Source: Streptomyces sp. 1-11 (lineage in GTDB: Bacteria > Actinomycetota > Actinomycetes > Streptomycetales > Streptomycetaceae). From it: DNA of 64,000 bases. Shown one piece after another: positions 54,710 through 63,775 of this stretch. The translations under genes were made by a program, and so were the position numbers. The notes below the pieces were generated by a model. The model did not search any database, was not told where the DNA came from, and saw only the letters and a list, made by a program, of their open reading frames with translations. The stretch lies in contig NZ_BJTV01000024.1 in assembly GCF_007176755.1 (NCBI RefSeq), forward strand, positions 1 to 64,000. The letters run 5' to 3'. Numbering within the stretch: position 1 is the first letter of the stretch; the number at the start of each line of letters is the position of its first letter.

Positions 54710-57469
54710 ATGGGCGTCGGCCCGACCGGGCTGGTCGGTCGGGAGGGCGAGTTCGCCGAGCTTGCGGCGTTCCTGGAGACGGCCGGGGTGGACGGAGCTG
54801 TCCTGCTGCTCACCGGTGATCCGGGCGTGGGGAAGACGGCGCTCCTGGACGCGACCGTCGAGCTGGCGGTGGCGAAGGGAGTGCGGGTCGTCCGCGGGAG
54901 CGGTGTCGAGTACGAGACGGACGTCAGCTTCGCGGGGCTGCATCAGCTCGTCGGCTCGCTGCCGGACGAGCTCGGTCGTCTGCCGCGGCCCATTCGGGAG
55001 GCCCTCGAGGTCGCCCTCGGTCTCGGCGCCGGTCCCGCGCCGAGCCGGATCGCCGTCCTGAACGCGGCACTGTCCCTGTTCGACGAGGCCGCGAAGGAGC
55101 GGCCGTTGCTCCTCGTGGTCGATGACCTTCATGCCGTCGACCAGGCGAGCCGGGCCGCGGTGGGTTTCGTCGCCAGAAGACTGGGGGGTCGCCGCATCGG
55201 GCTGCTCGGAGCGCAGCGGGCGGTGTCCGGCGAATCCTTGCGGTCCACCGGTCTGCCGGAGCTCGAGGTCGCGCCGCTGGGTGACGCGGACGCCCTGCGG
55301 CTGCTGTCCCGGCGCTTTGCTCATCTTCCCCGCCGGGTTCTTTCGACCGTGGCGCACGAGGCGCAGGGAAATCCCCTGGCGCTGCTCGAGTTCGCCGGGT
55401 CCACCGGGATGTCCGGCGACCGACACGGCCGAGGGGCGGAGTGGGCGGGCGGCCCGGGGCGGGATGTCCGGGCTCTGTACGGCGCCCGCGTCGGACGACT
55501 GCCGCCAGGAACGCGCGAGGTACTGCTGCTCGCGGCTCTTGAGGGCTCCGGCGACATCGGCGTCCTCGAGGCGGCCGGCGGGCCGGGCAGCCTTGGGGAA
55601 CTCGCTCCCGCGGAGCGTGACCACCTGGTCATGGTCACGGAGAACGGCCGCGCGGTGCGCTTCAGGCATCCGCTGGTCAGGACCGCGGTGGTCGACGGTT
55701 CCACCGGTGAACAGCGGCGTCGCGCCCACCGCCGACTGGCCGACGCGCTGGCCGACCAGCCCGAGCGGCGCGGTGATCACCTCGCGAGAGCCACGACGGC
55801 GCCCGACGAGGCGGTCGCCGCCGTCGTGGAGTCGGCGGCCCGGAGCAGCCTGCGGCGCGGTGACGCCGACGGCGCGATCGCACGATTGCGGCGCGCGGCC
55901 GAGCTGAGCCCCGAGCGAGCGGACCGCAGGCGCCGCCTGTCGCAGGCCGCCTATGCCGCCGCCTGGGTCACGGGCCATCTGGAGGTCAGCCACGAGATCA
56001 TGCGTGAGGTCGAGAGCGATCCGGCGGCCCGGTCGCTCTCGACGGCCGCGACGGCCGGCTTCCTGGTGCTCGTCACGGAAGGCGACGCCGATACGGCCCA
56101 TGCACTCCTGATGGAGGCGGTCGAGCAGGCCCCGGTGATGCCCGGAGCGCCGCGTGAGGAGTTGGAGACCGCGCTGTTCACCCTCACCCTCGCCAGCCAG
56201 TACTCCGGCCGCCCCGAGCACTGGCAGCCTCTGGTCGACGTGCTCGCCCGGTTCCCCGAGGCGGCGCCCGCCGCCTCGGTGTCGCTGGGGCGCGTCCACC
56301 ACGCCCTCGGCTCCGTCACCGACGGCATGCTGCGCCGCCTGGACGAGGAGATCGCGCGGCTGAGGGACCAGAGTGACGCCGACGTGGTCATCCGCACCGC
56401 CCTGACCGCCTCGTACCTCGACCGGCTTCCGGGCTGTCGCAAAGCCGTGGGCCGGGTCATACGCGACGGCGGCGCGGTGGGTTCGAGCATGCCGGCCCTG
56501 ATGTTCGTCGCCCTGGACGGCCTGTACGCCGGCCGGTGGCAGGCGTCGGCCGACGCCGCGGACGAGCTCATCGCACTGTCCGAGGAGACGGGGTACCACC
56601 TGTTCGCCCAGGTGGGGCACTACATCGCCGCGATGGCCGCAGCCCAGCGCGGCGCCCTCGACGCGTGCCGGGAGCACTGCGAGGACATCTGGGGGTGGTC
56701 GGGTCCCAGGGGTTTGCGGCGACTGGAGAACTGCGCCCACCAGGCGGCGGCCCGGGCGGCCCTCGGCGCCGCCGACTTCGAGACGGCGTTCCGGCACGCC
56801 ACGGCGATCTGCGCCCCGGGTGTGCTGCCGCCGTTCAACCCCGAGGCCGTGTGGTCCGCGCCGGACCTCGTCGAGGCCGCCGTGCGCTCCGGGCGGCACG
56901 TTGAGGCGCGACGGCACGCGGAGGCGCTGCGCGACGCCGGTGTCGCTCGCCTCTCGTCGCGGCTCGCGCTGAGCACGGCCACGGTCACGGCGATGACATC
57001 GGCCGCCGAGGACATGGTCAGGTGCTTCGAGGAGGCACTCGGGCTGCCGGGCATCGAGCAGTGGCCCTTCGAAGTCGGCCGTGCTCATCTGGCGTACGGC
57101 GAGAGGCTGCGCCGTCAGGGGCTCAACCGCGAGGCCCGGGTGCAACTGACCGCCGCCCACAGCCGCTTCGAGGAGCTCGGGGCCCGTTCGTGGGAGGCCC
57201 GGGCCGCGGCGGAGCTCCGCGCCACCGGGATGACGCGGACCGGCCGGGGCAAGGCTGGTGGGGCCCTCACACCGCAGGAGCTGCAGGTCGCCAGGCTGGC
57301 GGCGACGGGGCTGTCGAACCCGCAGATCGCGGCACGTCTGTTCCTTTCGCCGCGGACCGTGTCGTCGCATCTCTACCGTGTGTTCCCGAAGCTGGGGATC
57401 ACGTCGCGGGCCGGGCTCCGCGACGCTCTGGAGGCGCTGCCTCCCGAGCCTCCGGCCACCCGGCCGTGA
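54710..57469 (+). CDS. LAL-type LuxR-family ATP-binding regulator
   Basis: A 919-residue STAND/LAL regulator. It has the start LVGREGEFAEL, Walker A GDPGVGKT (about 36-43), Walker B LLLVVDDLHAVD, then helical repeats, and a C-terminal LuxR HTH (LTPQELQVARLAATGLSNPQIAARLFLSPRTVSSHLYRVFPKLG). LAL proteins activate gene clusters in response to ligands. ATG 54710 has AGGGA six bases before; ATG 54686 is the alternative, and upstream sequence belongs to the WD40 remnant. It is followed on the same strand by hydrolase, monooxygenase and SDR genes. Confidence 0.9.
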   Translation: MGVGPTGLVGREGEFAELAAFLETAGVDGAVLLLTGDPGVGKTALLDATVELAVAKGVRVVRGSGVEYETDVSFAGLHQLVGSLPDELGRLPRPIREALEVALGLGAGPAPSRIAVLNAALSLFDEAAKERPLLLVVDDLHAVDQASRAAVGFVARRLGGRRIGLLGAQRAVSGESLRSTGLPELEVAPLGDADALRLLSRRFAHLPRRVLSTVAHEAQGNPLALLEFAGSTGMSGDRHGRGAEWAGGPGRDVRALYGARVGRLPPGTREVLLLAALEGSGDIGVLEAAGGPGSLGELAPAERDHLVMVTENGRAVRFRHPLVRTAVVDGSTGEQRRRAHRRLADALADQPERRGDHLARATTAPDEAVAAVVESAARSSLRRGDADGAIARLRRAAELSPERADRRRRLSQAAYAAAWVTGHLEVSHEIMREVESDPAARSLSTAATAGFLVLVTEGDADTAHALLMEAVEQAPVMPGAPREELETALFTLTLASQYSGRPEHWQPLVDVLARFPEAAPAASVSLGRVHHALGSVTDGMLRRLDEEIARLRDQSDADVVIRTALTASYLDRLPGCRKAVGRVIRDGGAVGSSMPALMFVALDGLYAGRWQASADAADELIALSEETGYHLFAQVGHYIAAMAAAQRGALDACREHCEDIWGWSGPRGLRRLENCAHQAAARAALGAADFETAFRHATAICAPGVLPPFNPEAVWSAPDLVEAAVRSGRHVEARRHAEALRDAGVARLSSRLALSTATVTAMTSAAEDMVRCFEEALGLPGIEQWPFEVGRAHLAYGERLRRQGLNREARVQLTAAHSRFEELGARSWEARAAAELRATGMTRTGRGKAGGALTPQELQVARLAATGLSNPQIAARLFLSPRTVSSHLYRVFPKLGITSRAGLRDALEALPPEPPATRP

Positions 57470-57629
57470 GAGCTGCCGCTCGGGTCTCGGCACTGCCACG
57501 GTACTGACGTGAGCGAGCCGTCGGCCGGATGTCAGTCAACTGACGGAGGCTGCCGGCACGGTGGCCGAGCCATTCTCGTGGAGACATCGAATCCGCCCGG
57601 TACCCGGGCGAGACCACGAGGAGCGGACC

Positions 57630-58454
57630 ATGCCGTTCGTCACCACCGACGACGGAGTAGAGATCTTCTACAAGGACTGGGGCTCGGGCCGGCCGGTCAT
57701 GTTCCACCACGGCTGGCCGCTGAGCTCGGACGACTGGGACGCCCAGTTGCTGTTCCTCGTCCGGCGGGGCTACCGCGTCGTCGCCCACGACCGCCGCGGG
57801 CATGGGCGCTCCGCCCAGGTCGGCCACGGGCACGACATGGACCGCTACGCGGCGGACGCCGCCGCCGTGGTGGCGCACCTCGGCCTGCGCGACGTCGTCC
57901 ACGTCGGCCACTGTGCCGGTGGCGGAGAGGTCGCCCGGTACATCGCCGGGCACGGTGCCGGCCGGGTTGCCAAGGCCGTCCTCGTCGCAGCGGTTTCGCC
58001 GCTCATGGTCCAAACGGAATCCAACCCCGCAGGGCTGCCGGTGGAGGTCTTCGACGGCTTCCGCGAGGGCGTGGCCACCGACCGCTCCCAGTTCTACCTC
58101 GACATCGCCTCCGGGCCGTTCTACGGGTTCAACCGTCCGGGCGCGGACGTCTCCCAGGGCATCATCCAGAACTGGTGGCGCCAGGCGATGGCCGGCAGCG
58201 CGCAGGCGCACCACGAGGGGATCAGAGCGTTCTCGGAGACGGACTTCACCGCCGACCTCCGGGCGATCGACGTGCCCACGCTCCTCCTGCACGGCGACGA
58301 CGACCAGATCGTCCCGATCGCCAACTCCGCCCATGCGGCTGCCACGTTGGTCGAGCACGCGAGCCTGAAGGTCTACCCGGGCCTGTCACACGGCATGTGC
58401 ACCGTCAACGCCGACATCGTCAACGCCGACCTCCTTGACTTCATCAGGAGCTGA
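57630..58454 (+). CDS. Chloroperoxidase-like alpha/beta hydrolase with Cys at the nucleophile position
   Basis: A 274-residue cofactor-free haloperoxidase/esterase-type hydrolase: VEIFYKDWGSGRPVMFHHGWPL, VAHDRRGHGRS, DLRAIDVPTLLLHGDDDQIVPI (acid), YPGLSHGMC (His). The nucleophile elbow reads VGHCAGGGEVARYI. Relatives have VGHSTGG, so the catalytic Ser is a Cys (codon TGT). The enzyme may be altered or inactive as an esterase. The ATG follows AGGAGCGG. Confidence 0.88.
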   Translation: MPFVTTDDGVEIFYKDWGSGRPVMFHHGWPLSSDDWDAQLLFLVRRGYRVVAHDRRGHGRSAQVGHGHDMDRYAADAAAVVAHLGLRDVVHVGHCAGGGEVARYIAGHGAGRVAKAVLVAAVSPLMVQTESNPAGLPVEVFDGFREGVATDRSQFYLDIASGPFYGFNRPGADVSQGIIQNWWRQAMAGSAQAHHEGIRAFSETDFTADLRAIDVPTLLLHGDDDQIVPIANSAHAAATLVEHASLKVYPGLSHGMCTVNADIVNADLLDFIRS

Positions 58455-58520
58455 CCGGGCTCGGTACCGACACACAGCCCGTCAGCACGGAACACAACAC
58501 GGAACAGGGCAGGAATCACT

Positions 58521-58844
58521 ATGACCGCAACACCCACCGGCTATGTGACCGTCGTCTGGGACGCGAAGGCGAAGGCGGGCAGGGAGGACGACCTCAAGGC
58601 GTTCATCACCGCCGCCGTCACCCCCTCGCGCAACGACCCCGGCAACATCGACTACGAGGCCCACGAAGTCGAGGGCCGACCTGGCGAGTTCGTCATCTAC
58701 GAACGCTGGGAGACACGCGCCCACCTCGACGCACACCTCGCCGCGCCCCGGATGCGGGAACTCGTCCCGCAGATGCTCGAACTGTTGGACGGATCCATCG
58801 AGGACGGCATCCGCCTGCTGCGCCCGTTCCGCCCCGCCCACTAG
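58521..58844 (+). CDS. ABM-domain (quinol monooxygenase-like) protein
   Basis: A 107-residue ferredoxin-like-fold protein of the antibiotic biosynthesis monooxygenase family (VTVVWDAKAKAGREDDLKAFITAA, SRNDPGNIDYEAHEVEGRPGEFVIYERWETRAHLDAHLAAP). These dimers oxidise quinols without cofactor. It begins 66 bp after the hydrolase, same strand, and precedes the SDR: likely one operon. Confidence 0.88.
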   Translation: MTATPTGYVTVVWDAKAKAGREDDLKAFITAAVTPSRNDPGNIDYEAHEVEGRPGEFVIYERWETRAHLDAHLAAPRMRELVPQMLELLDGSIEDGIRLLRPFRPAH

Positions 58845-58968
58845 AGCAGGGCGCCCGTCGGCGTCGACGTCGACGGGACGCACCGCAGCGAACCCATCCC
58901 GCGGGTGCTCCCGGTAGCCGTTCTCCCGGGAGCACCCGCTCCAACGACACGCACAGGAGAGACACGAC

Positions 58969-59661
58969 GTGACCACCACATTGATCACCGGCGGCAACAG
59001 GGGCCTCGGCCACGAGATCGCGCGCCGGCTCGTCCAGGCGGGCCAGACGGTCTGGATCGGAGCCCGGGACGCCGGGAACGGACGCAAGGCCGCCGATCGG
59101 CTCGGTGCCGGCTTCGTCCAGCTGGACGTGACCGACGACGCGTCGGTCGGCGCGGCGGTCGAGACGCTGCGCGCGCGGGCCGGCCACCTGGACATTCTCG
59201 TCAACAACGCCGGGATCCTCGGCGAAGTGACCGCCCCCGAGGACATGACGGCCGACCGGATCCGCCACGTCTACGAAACCAACGTCTTCGGCCTGGTGCG
59301 CGTCACGCACGCGTTCCTGCCCCTGTTGCGGAAGGCGGCCGCCCCGTCCGTCATCAACGTCACCAGCGGTATGGGGTCGTTCACGCTGACCCACGACCCG
59401 GAGCGGGTCGAGTCGCAGTATCCGCTCGCCGCCTACGGCTCGTCGAAGAGCGCGGTCACCATGCTGACCATGCAGTACGCCAGGACGATCCCCGACGTCC
59501 GCTTCAACGCGGTGGACCCCGGCCAGACCGCGACCGAGTTCACCGGCCGCATCGGGCAGAGCGTCGAGGAGGGCGCGGAGGCGGCGGTGCGTATCGCCAC
59601 CCTGGGGCCCGACACACCCACCGGCACGGTGACCGACCGCGCCGGCGTCCTCCCCTGGTGA
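58969..59661 (+). CDS. SDR oxidoreductase
   Basis: A 230-residue carbonyl-reductase-like SDR: TLITGGNRGLG, DILVNNAGI, catalytic YGSSKSA, VDPGQTATEFTGR. GTG start after AGGAGAG. Third enzyme gene after the LAL regulator. It is related in type to the convergent SDR at 59824-60540, but the sequences differ clearly. Confidence 0.9.
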   Translation: MTTTLITGGNRGLGHEIARRLVQAGQTVWIGARDAGNGRKAADRLGAGFVQLDVTDDASVGAAVETLRARAGHLDILVNNAGILGEVTAPEDMTADRIRHVYETNVFGLVRVTHAFLPLLRKAAAPSVINVTSGMGSFTLTHDPERVESQYPLAAYGSSKSAVTMLTMQYARTIPDVRFNAVDPGQTATEFTGRIGQSVEEGAEAAVRIATLGPDTPTGTVTDRAGVLPW

Positions 59662-59758
59662 CGGCGGCAGGCCCCGCGTCGATCTCGCGGTCGCAGCGAT
59701 CGGTACCCCACGAGACGAGAAGGGAGATGGACACCCGTCCCCGACGCCGCCCATGACT

Positions 59759-59828
59759 GATCACCGATCACCGATCACCGATCACCGATCACCGATCACC
59801 GATCACCGATCACCGATCACCGATCACC
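59759..59828 (+). repeat. Ten tandem GATCACC heptamers
   Basis: Exactly ten perfect copies of the 7-bp unit GATCACC (70 bp) lie between two convergent SDR genes. The last copy supplies the stop codon of the minus-strand SDR (TGG TGA). Confidence 0.97.
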
Positions 59829-60540
59829 AGGGCACGGGTGTCCCGTCCCAGGAGAAGAAGCCACCCGTGGGGCCGTCGTCCGGCAGCAGGGCCAGGCGGA
59901 GCGCACCCTGCGCTGCCTCGGCCGGGTCGCCGCCGGCAGCGGCGGCCCGGGGGTTGAGATCGGTGGCTCGCAGGCCGGGGGCGAGCGAGTTGACCTTGAA
60001 GCCGTCCTCCGCCAGCGTCTGGGCGTAGAAGACGGTGAGGGCGTTGAGGGCGGCCTTGGACGACCGGTAGGCGGCAGCGCCACCGCTTCCCGGGGTGAAC
60101 TGGGGGTTGGGGTTCGTGCTCCAGGTCAGCGACGCGGTGCCACTGGAGACGTTGACGATGCGCGGGTGCGGGGACCGCCCCAGGGCGGGCAGGAAGGCAT
60201 TGGTCACCGCCGCCACGGCGAACACGTTGGTCTCGAATGTGTGCCGGTACTCCTCGATGAGGGTGTCGGCCGGCGAGGCGAGTGACGGTGAGATGCCGGC
60301 GTTGTTGACCAGCACGTCCAGGCGTTCCACCTGAGCCGCGGCTTGGGCGATGCTGTCGGGATCCGTCACGTCGAGGACCAGTGGCCGGGCGCCGGGACCG
60401 ATCTCCTCGACGGCTCGCTCCCCGCGGCCCGGGTTGCGCGCGCCCACGTACACGGTCAGGCCCTCGGCGGCGAGCAGCCTGGCTATGTGCTTGCCGATGC
60501 CCTTGTTGGCGCCGGTGACCAGAGCTATGCGATCGTTCAT
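59824..60540 (-). CDS. SDR oxidoreductase
   Basis: A 238-residue SDR: ALVTGANKGIGKHIA, DVLVNNAGISP, NVSSGTASLTW, catalytic YRSSKAAL, and GFFSWDGTPVPW at the C-terminus, typical of carbonyl-reductase-like SDRs. ATG 60540; no clear ribosome site. Divergent from the XRE regulator gene at 60613 (72 bp), which probably controls it. Its stop codon lies in the heptamer repeat. Confidence 0.9.
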   Translation of the reverse strand: MNDRIALVTGANKGIGKHIARLLAAEGLTVYVGARNPGRGERAVEEIGPGARPLVLDVTDPDSIAQAAAQVERLDVLVNNAGISPSLASPADTLIEEYRHTFETNVFAVAAVTNAFLPALGRSPHPRIVNVSSGTASLTWSTNPNPQFTPGSGGAAAYRSSKAALNALTVFYAQTLAEDGFKVNSLAPGLRATDLNPRAAAAGGDPAEAAQGALRLALLPDDGPTGGFFSWDGTPVPW

Positions 60541-60612
60541 GGAGACTACGGTCCCCTGGCGGTGGGCGCCCTGCCAGGGACAGTCTGTACCAGGCACGCG
60601 GCCGGAGGTGGC

Positions 60613-61431
60613 ATGGCGCGGCAGGAACTGGCCCGCTTCCTGCGGGACCGTCGGGCGGGTCTACGTCCGCACGAGGCCGGACTGACGACGACGGGCACCA
60701 CCCGCCGCACACCCGGCCTGCGCCGCGAGGAGGTGGCGGAACTCGCCCACATGTCCGTCGACTACTACACGCGGCTGGAGCAGGCCCGGGGACCGCGGCC
60801 ATCGCCCCGGATTCTGGATGCGCTGGCCCAGGCACTGCGGCTCACCTCGGCCGAGCGCAGCCACCTGTTCCGCCTGGCGGGATCGAACGTGCCGCCCGCC
60901 GGCAACGCCGTGCGCCGGGTACGCCCGCACGTGGCCCGGATGCTGGAACGGCTGCCCCAGACCGCTGCCGTCGTCACCGACGCGGCCTACGGCGTCGTCG
61001 CCTGGAACCCGCTGGCCCGGTCACTGCTCGGCGGCGACCTCGCACACGGGACGACGAACCTGGCCCGGCGCCGCTTCCTGAGCCGGCAAGGGATGCACGA
61101 GAGCTCCAGCAGCGAGGAGTTCGGGCACATCGTGGTGGCGCGGCTTCGCCGAGCCGCCGACCGCTACCCGCACGACCCGCAGGTGACCGCCCTGCTGGCC
61201 GAACTGCACGCCGGCAGTGAGGAGTTCCGGCAGATCTGGCAGACACGCCCGGTCCACGCACCCGGGCACCGCACCAAGACCCTGGACCACCCCGAAGCCG
61301 GCACGCTGCGCTTGAACTGCGACGTCCTGCTCGTGCCCGAGGACGACCAGGAAGTCGTCCTGATCACGGCCGACCCCGGATCACCCGCCATGCGGGCTCT
61401 GCACAGGCTGGCCGAGCAGGCGACGACCTGA
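60613..61431 (+). CDS. XRE regulator with MmyB-like ligand domain
   Basis: A 272-residue regulator: HTH (LARFLRDRRAGLRPHEAGL, RTPGLRREEVAELAHMSVDYYTRLEQARGPRPS) followed by the MmyB-like PAS-related domain (LPQTAAVVTDAAYGVVAWNPLARSLLGG, ALLAELHAGSEEFRQIWQTRPV). These bind small ligands such as fatty acids. ATG after GGAGGTG. Divergent from the SDR, a common target arrangement for this family. Confidence 0.92.
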   Translation: MARQELARFLRDRRAGLRPHEAGLTTTGTTRRTPGLRREEVAELAHMSVDYYTRLEQARGPRPSPRILDALAQALRLTSAERSHLFRLAGSNVPPAGNAVRRVRPHVARMLERLPQTAAVVTDAAYGVVAWNPLARSLLGGDLAHGTTNLARRRFLSRQGMHESSSSEEFGHIVVARLRRAADRYPHDPQVTALLAELHAGSEEFRQIWQTRPVHAPGHRTKTLDHPEAGTLRLNCDVLLVPEDDQEVVLITADPGSPAMRALHRLAEQATT

Positions 61432-61490
61432 AACCGAAGACGCGGACAGGTCACGGCCGGCGCCCAAGGACAGGGCGGGGGGCGGGAGCC

Positions 61491-61847
61491 TCAGGCCCCC
61501 CACTCCGTATGGTCTCCGATGATCCTGTCGCCGAGGTTGCACCATGCGACGCTCTCCGCGCTCGCCCATACCCAGGGACCGTAGTGCGTGTACTGGTAGC
61601 CGCCCAGGGTCTCGCACTTGATCACTTCACGGTACCGTCCCGAGTCGCACCAGGTCTTGTTCCCCTGATGGCCCGCGCTGCCGGTCACCCGTTGGCCCCA
61701 ACACGAGGCCAGCGCGGAGTCGCTGGACGCGGGAAGGGCGGTCACCGACGAACCGCTGTCCGCCACCGCGCTCGGTGCGAGCGTCATCGCTCCCCCCAGG
61801 ACGAGCGCCGTTGAGGCCAGTGCCTTTGCGATACGACCTTTGATCAT
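61491..61847 (-). CDS. Small secreted Trp-rich protein
   Basis: A 118-residue protein with a signal peptide (MIKGRIAKALASTALVLGGAM, cleavage near AVA-DS). The mature part has four cysteines and many aromatics (SCWGQRVTG, KTWCDSGRYREVIKCE, YTHYGPWVWASAESVAWCNLG). This looks like a compact disulfide-stabilised exported protein; function unknown. ATG after GGAG. Divergent from the AraC regulator gene. Confidence 0.75.
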   Translation of the reverse strand: MIKGRIAKALASTALVLGGAMTLAPSAVADSGSSVTALPASSDSALASCWGQRVTGSAGHQGNKTWCDSGRYREVIKCETLGGYQYTHYGPWVWASAESVAWCNLGDRIIGDHTEWGA

Positions 61848-61960
61848 GCAGATCTCCCAGGTGTCGACGAGATGTGTATGCGTCGCCGGCTCGCTCCGCC
61901 CGGCGGTTGATCGCTCGTTGACGACCGTAGGCGCAACCCGCGACCGGCGAGCACCCATAT

Positions 61961-61996
61961 GCGCACTGTGACTCTCCAGTTTGCGCACGGTGCACA
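61961..61996. promoter_or_regulatory. Direct repeat, possible AraC-type site
   Basis: TGCGCACTGTGA at 61961 and TGCGCACGGTGC at 61983 are direct repeats 22 bp apart, about two helical turns, in the divergent region between the secreted protein gene and the AraC gene. Tandem half-sites are typical for AraC proteins. Confidence 0.45.
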
Positions 61997-62044
61997 ATTG
62001 GGACTGAACCGCACATGTGCACAGGAAGCTGGGAGCACATCGGC

Positions 62045-62971
62045 ATGACCGACCGCAAGGGTTCCCGATTAAGGGGAACCGAGTCGTTCGAGGCAGTCGC
62101 CTCGGCCTTGTTCGCCCCGTTGCGGGTGACCGATCCCGGTCCGCAGGGGTTCGAAGCCGTGGTGGACCACGCGGTCATCGGGCCCGTGGTCGTCGCCCGT
62201 ATCCAGGCCGCCGCCGCGACGGTGACGCGGGACAACCGCAGCATCACCTCCAGCGACGTGGAGTGGATGCATTTCACTCTGCACCACCACGGCCCGGTCA
62301 CGGCGGCCCAGGACGACCGGACCACGGCGGTGAGACCCGGTGAACTGTTCGCCTGTGACAACACCCGGCCCTACCGGCTCGTCGGTGTCGACCCCAGTGA
62401 CATGACTGTGCTCTGCGTTCCCCGGGCAAGTCTGGGCAAGCACGCGAACTCCATCAGCCGGCGCACGGCGCTCCCCATAGCCACTCAGGGCGGGATCGGC
62501 AGACTGCTCGGCCACGCCCTGTCCGCAGCCGGCGAGGACCTTCCCCGTCAGCGTGTGTCACGTACGTATCTGGCCGACGCGCTCACCGCACTCCTCCTTG
62601 CCGCTTTCGCCGACACCACCCCCGAGCGGGCGTCCGTCGCCAGCGACCTTGCCGACCGTATCCGCGCCTACGCGCTGGCTCAGCTCGGCGACCCCCGCCT
62701 CAGTGCGGAACGGGTCGCGCACCAGCACCACATCTCCGTCAGGTACCTCCATGCGCTCTTCAAGGGCGGTGACCTGACCTTCGCCGCCTGGGTCCGCCAT
62801 GAACGCCTGCTACGGATCCGCCGAGACCTTCTCGACCCCGCCTCCGCGGACACTTCCACGGCCGCGATCGCAGCACGATGGGGAGTACACGACACCAAAC
62901 ACCTCGGCAGGTCCCTGAAACACGAGTTCGGCGAATCCGTCAGCGACCTGCGCCGCAGGCAAAGGGACTGA
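62045..62971 (+). CDS. AraC-family regulator (AraC_binding_2 type)
   Basis: A 308-residue regulator: an N-terminal AraC-binding-like domain (WMHFTLHHHGPVTAAQDDRTTAVRPGELFACDNTRPYRL) and a C-terminal AraC HTH (ALAQLGDPRLSAERVAHQHHISVRYLHALFKGGDLTFAAWVRHERLLRIRRDL, IAARWGVHDTKHLGRSLKHEFG). ATG 62045 has GGAG upstream. It probably controls the divergent secreted protein gene. Confidence 0.9.
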   Translation: MTDRKGSRLRGTESFEAVASALFAPLRVTDPGPQGFEAVVDHAVIGPVVVARIQAAAATVTRDNRSITSSDVEWMHFTLHHHGPVTAAQDDRTTAVRPGELFACDNTRPYRLVGVDPSDMTVLCVPRASLGKHANSISRRTALPIATQGGIGRLLGHALSAAGEDLPRQRVSRTYLADALTALLLAAFADTTPERASVASDLADRIRAYALAQLGDPRLSAERVAHQHHISVRYLHALFKGGDLTFAAWVRHERLLRIRRDLLDPASADTSTAAIAARWGVHDTKHLGRSLKHEFGESVSDLRRRQRD

Positions 62972-63195
62972 GCGGCAGTACGCACCCGCCGCTCACAGGC
63001 CGGATCGCGCCCCGGGTCGGGCCAGTTCCCAGGCGGTGGCGGTCAGGTCCAGAGGCCGGAACCGCACCGAGTGAGAGAGTTCCGGCGCTCGTGGTCCGGT
63101 TCGGACGTAGGACATGGCCTTCGGCCGGGTAGCCGCTGCTGTGATTGACGCAGGGCGCTGACGGCGTCCGCTTCGCGGGAGGGAGATGAGAACGC

Positions 63196-63486
63196 ATGGC
63201 TACCGGCGCGGACTCGGCGAGGATCACGGCGAAGGTCCAAGGCAGGGACATCACACTCCATGGCCCCATGACAAAGGACGAGATCCGAAGCACGATCTGG
63301 TGGTGGCAGAGTGCCGACCACAAGACTTCCCAGGAACGGGAAGAACGTCAGCACGATCACGACGACTCCCACAAGGACGTGATCACGACTTTGGCCGGGT
63401 ACTACGAGGTCTCCCCCGACCCCCGTACACCCGAGGCCGAAAGGCTCGTGGACCTGGTGTACGACGAGCTCAACTCGAACGAGTGA
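63196..63486 (+). CDS. Small acidic hypothetical protein
   Basis: A 96-residue protein (ITAKVQGRDITLHGPMTKDEIRSTIWWWQSADHKT, DVITTLAGYYEVSPDPRTPEAERLVDLVYDELNS). No family recognised; strong start with GGGAGATGAG before the ATG and good codon bias. It stands alone. Confidence 0.6.
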   Translation: MATGADSARITAKVQGRDITLHGPMTKDEIRSTIWWWQSADHKTSQEREERQHDHDDSHKDVITTLAGYYEVSPDPRTPEAERLVDLVYDELNSNE

Positions 63487-63637
63487 CACAGCGGGCACGG
63501 ACGTAGCCGGTGTCCGAGTCTGCCCCGTGACGGGGTGCCTGCTCGTCACGGTCGCTCCCCCGGCGGGCTGAACCCCCGCTGCCCCCGCACCTGTTGACTG
63601 CCGCGCAACGACCGCGTGCGCGTCCCGGCGGTGGAGA

Positions 63638-63775
63638 TCAGGCTGTTGCCGGCTGCGCGGCGGGCGCTGGGGCGGGGGCCTGGTGGGCCTTGCGGGTCTC
63701 GCGGAGGGTCAGCAGGCCGGTGATGGCGATCAGTGCCGAGGTCAGGAATGCGGCGGCGAGGGAGCTTCGACCATG
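63638..63775 (-). pseudogene. MFS transporter, C-terminal end only
   Basis: The minus strand reads SLAAAFLTSALIAITGLLTLRETRKAHQAP then a stop, the last transmembrane helix and tail of an MFS exporter (usually about 480 residues). It is joined back-to-back to a TetR fragment. Confidence 0.65.

Noticed and set aside
59753..60028. Plus-strand peptide with repeating TDHRSPI units
   Set aside because: It is only the translation of the GATCACC microsatellite running into the antisense of the SDR gene; no ribosome site.
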